Positions 59,320 through 64,000 of a DNA stretch of 64,000 nt are shown here, one piece after another. The notes under the pieces are model-generated. The model saw only the letters and a list, made by a program, of their open reading frames with translations. It was not told the DNA's origin and ran no database searches. Source of the DNA: Geosiphon pyriformis (Eukaryota; Glomeromycota; Glomeromycetes; Archaeosporales; Geosiphonaceae); contig JAAOMT010000639.1 in the NCBI GenBank assembly GCA_016748015.1, positions 224,880-288,879 of the forward strand, in the 5' to 3' direction. The position numbers were made by a program, and so were the translations under genes. Numbering within the stretch: the stretch's first letter is position 1; every line of letters begins with the position of its first letter.

Positions 59320-60871
59320 AAAACACAAATAAGTGCCAGAAAAATAGCTTTGATTTTAGTCAAAGTTTATAATATAATACTATATATTTTAACTTTAATA
59401 TTAAAATTAGCATCTAAAAAAAGCAACAGTCTTTTAAACTACTAAAGTCAAACCAAAATTCTTAATAAACTTATTTGTATAAATATTGAACACATCTAAA
59501 CCAGAATTTAATAATACTTCTTTTGTATAACCAATTAAATTACTACTATTAATACCAAATAAACATATACTACTCAGTTAAAATTAATTCCAAGCAGTAA
59601 TTATTTTATTTTTGAAAATTAGATAGTTAATTAAACTACTTAGGAACAAAGCTTCTTAGATCCAAATGTTTTTAATACTTAAAACACTTTTAATTAAAAC
59701 AGCATCTTTTTTTATCTAGCAATTGTTCTATAAAAACAACACTAAAACACTTCAAAAATTAGACAACATCAAAAAAAGTCGCATTTTTAAGAACATTAAA
59801 CATTAGTATCTTACCAGAAAAGTAAAAAATGTTTAATAGAACAGCAAAAAAAGACAATTTATAAAAAGAAAAAATTCTTACATTTTTAACTAAAAAGTTA
59901 TTTTTGAGATTAATGTTTAATTTTACAAAGTAACATAAAAGATATATTAATAATTATTCAGAAATCTGCAAATTCAAACAACAGTAAACAAAAAAACGTT
60001 CTAAAATATTAATAGTATTTGTAAAACTTATTATTAAAGACATTTACTCTTTGGTCTATATTTGTTTAAAGCTCTTTAAGTCATAGAGAAATAAATATTA
60101 CAAGACATTAATAAAAAATCATGTAAAAAATTCATCTTAATTTTTAAGTTCTTTTTAACCAATACATTTTACTTAAAGCAAATATTATTAAAAACAAAAC
60201 TAAACTGTATTTTATATTCAATAATAAACTATAAAACTAATAAAACCAAATAACAAAACTATTTATCAAAAATAGCTTTATGTAATATTATATTTAAAAA
60301 AAATTTAATATCTAATTGTGTTTTAATCAAACTAGATACAAAAGCTTTTTAGTTAAAAAAAAATACCCAAATAATAATAAGATTTGCTCTTTTTAACCAT
60401 AGTAATTGGTAAGTTATTAATAAACAAAAAAGTTTTTTTAACTCTTTAGTTAATAAAAATAGCCATATTCTTATTATTATTAATAGAAATATTATTGAAA
60501 TTAAAAAACTTATTTGTTATATTCAAAATATATTGTGTTGTAAATAAACTATTACTTACCCAAATTGTATTATCTATAAAAACATTAGCAGCAAAATAAA
60601 AAAACATTAGTTTAGACTTTTATTTAGTTTAAATTAGCCACAAATTTAAAATTTATTCTGTATTTATACAAATGTTTATGCCTTTTAACTTTACACAAAA
60701 AAGAATTATAAAAAATTCTTTAGAGCAAAAGAAAAAATACTTTATCTTAATTCAATCTATTATATATAATATAATTATTAAAAAATCCAAAATCTGTTAT
60801 TATCTAATTGATTTGATTTTTATAAATACTTTTAAAAAAACCAATAAAGTATGAACACATTTTAATCCTAA

Positions 60872-61084
60872 TTATACAGTTATAAAAATATTATTAGTTA
60901 ATAGAATTATAAATCTTGTACATGTTATATAAAACCAGTTATAGCTTCCTATTTTTTTTAAGACATTCTTTACAATAAAACTAATAGCAAAAACCACAGT
61001 CTGTATAGATATTTTTTTCAAAACTAAGAAATTATTTTTACAAAGAACATTAAAATTGTTGCAAGTAAAAAATATTTGGTCCAA
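60872..61084 (-). pseudogene. LINE L ORF2 RT fragment
   Basis: An open stretch of 70 codons corresponds to the start of the RT domain of LINE J, from just before FDVLRENNFSVLKG to LWLVL. Residue changes are dominated by those expected from AT drift (Lys, Asn, Ile and Phe gains). Confidence 0.75.
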
Positions 61085-62824
61085 ACAAAATTTTTTTAAC
61101 TGTTTTAATTAATGTAATAAATTTAATGTTTATTAGTATTTTATTTTAATTCTATGGCTTTGAAATCATAAAAATCCAAGTTTTTTTTCAAAAAACAGGC
61201 ATTAAACCAAAAACTAAGCATAAATTCAAAACAACCAAAAGACAATACAGCACTTTATCATTATAATGTTTTTAAAACTTATTAAAAATATTAAACAATC
61301 TAACAGCCTTGTTATTTGGCAAATTTTCAATTATTCAAACCAATTTTTTTATACTAATTTTATTTATAATACTAGAAAAACATTATTTTTTATATAGTTT
61401 AGCAGAAAGTATTAATAAAACTAAAATTCAGATATTATTTTAGAGATTTTATATTTTTTAGTTTAATCTTTTATAATATTATTTATATTAAATTTAATTT
61501 TACCAGATTTTAAAACCAGTTTTTCATTAATTACTAAATAATACAAAACAATTTTTTTAAAGAAACACTCTAATACATTTCTAATTATTTGGTCTTTGTT
61601 TGTGCAAAAAATTTTCATATGTTTTTTAATTGTTTTTTAATTTTTACTACTTTAATGATCTCAGATCTTTAAAGCTTAACAGTACAATAATTCTTTCTGG
61701 TATTTAACAGATGTTAAGCAATTTTTTAATTTTATTGCAGATCTGCCTAAAAAAAATTTTCGTAGCACCAAATTCGTTAAATCTAAACCAAACTTGAACA
61801 AGATTATTAAATCCAACAGTATTATTTGAAGCAAAAGACTTAAAGATATTGAAAACCAAAATTTTTAACTTATAAAACCTAAATAATTGCTTGTTTTTTG
61901 ATATATTAATTTTATTAAACTAATACTTAAAAAACATTTCTTTTGCCAACTTTGCTATTACAATTTTAAGAAACTTTTATATTAAGTTTAGATACTTTAT
62001 TTTTTTTGTCTTTTAAAAATTTTCCAATATTAAAAACATTTATAAAGATGAAATATTTTTAAAATAGGTTTATTTTTTTTACCAGTTTTTTTAAACCCAA
62101 ATTTCTATCAATTTTTGTTTGTATGCTTATAAGCAAAAATAAAATGTTTATTTACAAAACTTTCTAATTTAAGAAAAATTGAAACAATTTGATAATTAGT
62201 ATTAAAATACTCAAACACATCAAAAACTCTACAATTTACTATTACTATTAAAAAATGCTAATTAATTAATATGAAATCAATAATTTTTTTAACACCTTTT
62301 GAATTATTCTAAGTCAAAAACTTAACTAAAAGACTTTTAAAAAAAGAAATATGTAAACTTATACCAATGTATTTTTTGAAATTAATACTCTATTTTATTT
62401 TATTTTTATTAAAATTACTCTTTAATACTACATAAGTGCTAAAATTAATTGCTTTTTTAACAAAAAATTTTATAACATTTGTCTAATTATATTTTTTACT
62501 CATTAAAATATTAACATAAAGTTCTAAATCACCACCAAAAATTATTATTAAATAACAGATAAAAGACAAAAGTTAGCCAAAAATCTTAGAAATTTTATAT
62601 ACATATTAAATAAGAGTATTATTTATAATTATTGTCATATTTAAACCTAAATAATTAGACTTTAAACCAGAAACATAGATTTTTATACTTAAAAACTTGT
62701 TTTAATTTAAAGCCTAATCTGTTTTTTTAACTTTGTCTTAAAAATAATAGAAATTAAATTGTTAGAATTCTTATGCTACTTAATAATATTAGTTTGTTTA
62801 GCCATATTGTTTATATTTTTGATA

Positions 62825-63103
62825 TTATATGTTGTAAATTTTCAAATAAAATTTATTATTGAGATAAAAAACTACTAAAAAACTTAAGCCAGTACACAAA
62901 TAATCTAACTTTATTAAAACTAAGTTAATAGAAATCTTAAAAGCAATTATTTTTGATTTCAATTTACTCATCTTGGTTATTAAAACTTTAAAACTGTTTA
63001 AATCTAGATCTGAAACTTTAGATGCTATTAACAGAGAAAAAAAAGACAACTTTTGGGATTTATTTACAATTATATCCGAATTTAAACTTAAATTTATTAC
63101 CAA
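62825..63103 (-). pseudogene. LINE L ORF1 C-terminus
   Basis: 92 open codons match the C-terminal coiled-coil region of LINE I ORF1: LNSFKVLITKMSKLKSK and SINLVLIKLDYLCTG compared with FSSSKILTNKVSGLKSK and SIESVLARLNYLCSG. It shows that L and I belong to the same LINE lineage, distinct from J in ORF1 detail. Confidence 0.75.
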
Positions 63104-64000
63104 TAAAAAAGCTAAAACAAAAAATTAAAAAATAGAAGCCAAGAGCATCAAGACCATATTATTTAGTTTGTACATAATACTAATTATTTAGTTAATTAGT
63201 AACTTCAATAAACATTTTAAAGAGATTAAATAAGCTTTAAAAGATAAAACATCTTGTAAAAAATATGGAATTTTATTATTACATAAAGCACTAAAAAAAA
63301 AGCCAAAACCAGAATCAGAACCAAAAAAAATATTAATAAAAACAAAAATTAATAAGACTATCTAAACCCAAAATCTGTTACCAAAAGCAGCAGAATGCAA
63401 AATAAAAACATTTTTCTTGATATATAATTTAACCAATTGAAAACAGTTTTTTTCTAATACAGATTTTTTATATATCTTTAAAAAAAAAAACTAATATATC
63501 TAAGATATTATACTCTAAAACAGAATATTTAAGACACTTATATTTTTTACATTAAATTAAATTCAATTTTATCCAAAAAAGCTTAATATTATTCAAAATT
63601 AGCTTAATATAAAAAACTAACTCTAATTTTTTTCTGATTAAAAGTCAATTACAATATAGCAAACTTTGTTGTTATTTTTAAATAATTAATTAATGATACA
63701 AGTTTTTTTGTCAATTTCTTTTAGTAAAATACTAAAATTATAAACTATTGTTTTTACAGACAAAGTAAACAAAAGTGTTTTAAAACAATTTCTAAACATC
63801 TAAATATCATAATTTTTTATAGTTTTAGCTATATATATTAAATTTTTTTTAATCAAGAATAACTATCTAGATAATAACAGATTAGTTTGATTTAATTTAG
63901 CAAATTTTATTACAGTTTTTTGTTACAGTCTAATTGGCTACAATTAGATTGATACTATTTGATTATATTTAATTACTGCAGTAATAATTATATTTTTAAC

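Larger units (their letters stand above)
59333..64000 (-). mobile_element. LINE L, 5' part (ancient; right of LINE J, runs off window)
   Basis: The - strand LINE continues across the J insertion. The RNase H segment ending IKAIFLAL abuts the J target site, then RT and ORF1 follow to the right. Recognised parts are FIDN (RT active site, Asp to Asn) at 60569-60580, NNFLVLKKISIQTVVFAIS at 60872-61084 (matching the LINE J segment NNFSVLKGTMMQSPIFAIG), and the ORF1 C-terminus at 62825-63103. The 5' end lies beyond the window. Decay is much heavier than in J. Confidence 0.8.

Overview
The window looks like nuclear DNA of a fungus in the Glomeromycotina (arbuscular-mycorrhizal lineage). The evidence is very AT-rich sequence, a single intron-containing class-3 lipase-like gene, and dense nested Ty3/Gypsy and LINE retrotransposons whose proteins resemble, from memory, families abundant in glomeromycete genomes, possibly Geosiphon. 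The genus is an inference; no rRNA or housekeeping marker is present. No tRNA, rRNA, CRISPR array or prokaryotic gene was seen.

Layout, left to right. 1-7924: remains of a dUTPase-carrying Ty3/Gypsy family (family 1) as internal region (A, cut by the window edge) - LTR - deleted internal region (C) - LTR. 7925-15335: decayed AT-rich DNA with an LTR of the same family and the 3' part of an ancient + strand LINE (M). 15555-23128: a second, much older Ty3 element (D) on the - strand with both LTRs. 24450-26440: the only host gene, a four-exon secreted lipase-like protein in which the nucleophile serine position reads Gly. 28150-30460: an ORF1-only LINE relative (H) whose 3' tail matches the autonomous LINEs. 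30490-47475: LINE I on the - strand, split inside its reverse transcriptase by a complete family-1 Ty3 element (B, 33232-43395). 49327-51143: a 5'-truncated LINE copy (K) with a 10-bp target duplication. About 51300 to the window end: an ancient - strand LINE (L), interrupted in its RNase H domain by a full-length + strand LINE (J, 52564-59319) with a 10-13 bp target duplication.

How the parts relate. Family 1 has the order LTR, primer site, gag, zinc knuckle, protease, Cys-rich modules, dUTPase, RT, RNase H, integrase, a third ORF, polypurine tract, LTR. The LINEs have ORF1 (RRM-like plus CCHC knuckle), an ATGA overlap, then ORF2 (APE endonuclease, RT, RNase H, C-terminal zinc finger). H has only the ORF1 type and could depend on the LINE machinery through the shared tail. 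The younger LINE copies are mostly still in frame and inactivated by nonsense codons that fit C:G to T:A change; the older ones are decayed almost beyond recognition. The nesting gives a relative order: L before J; I before B.
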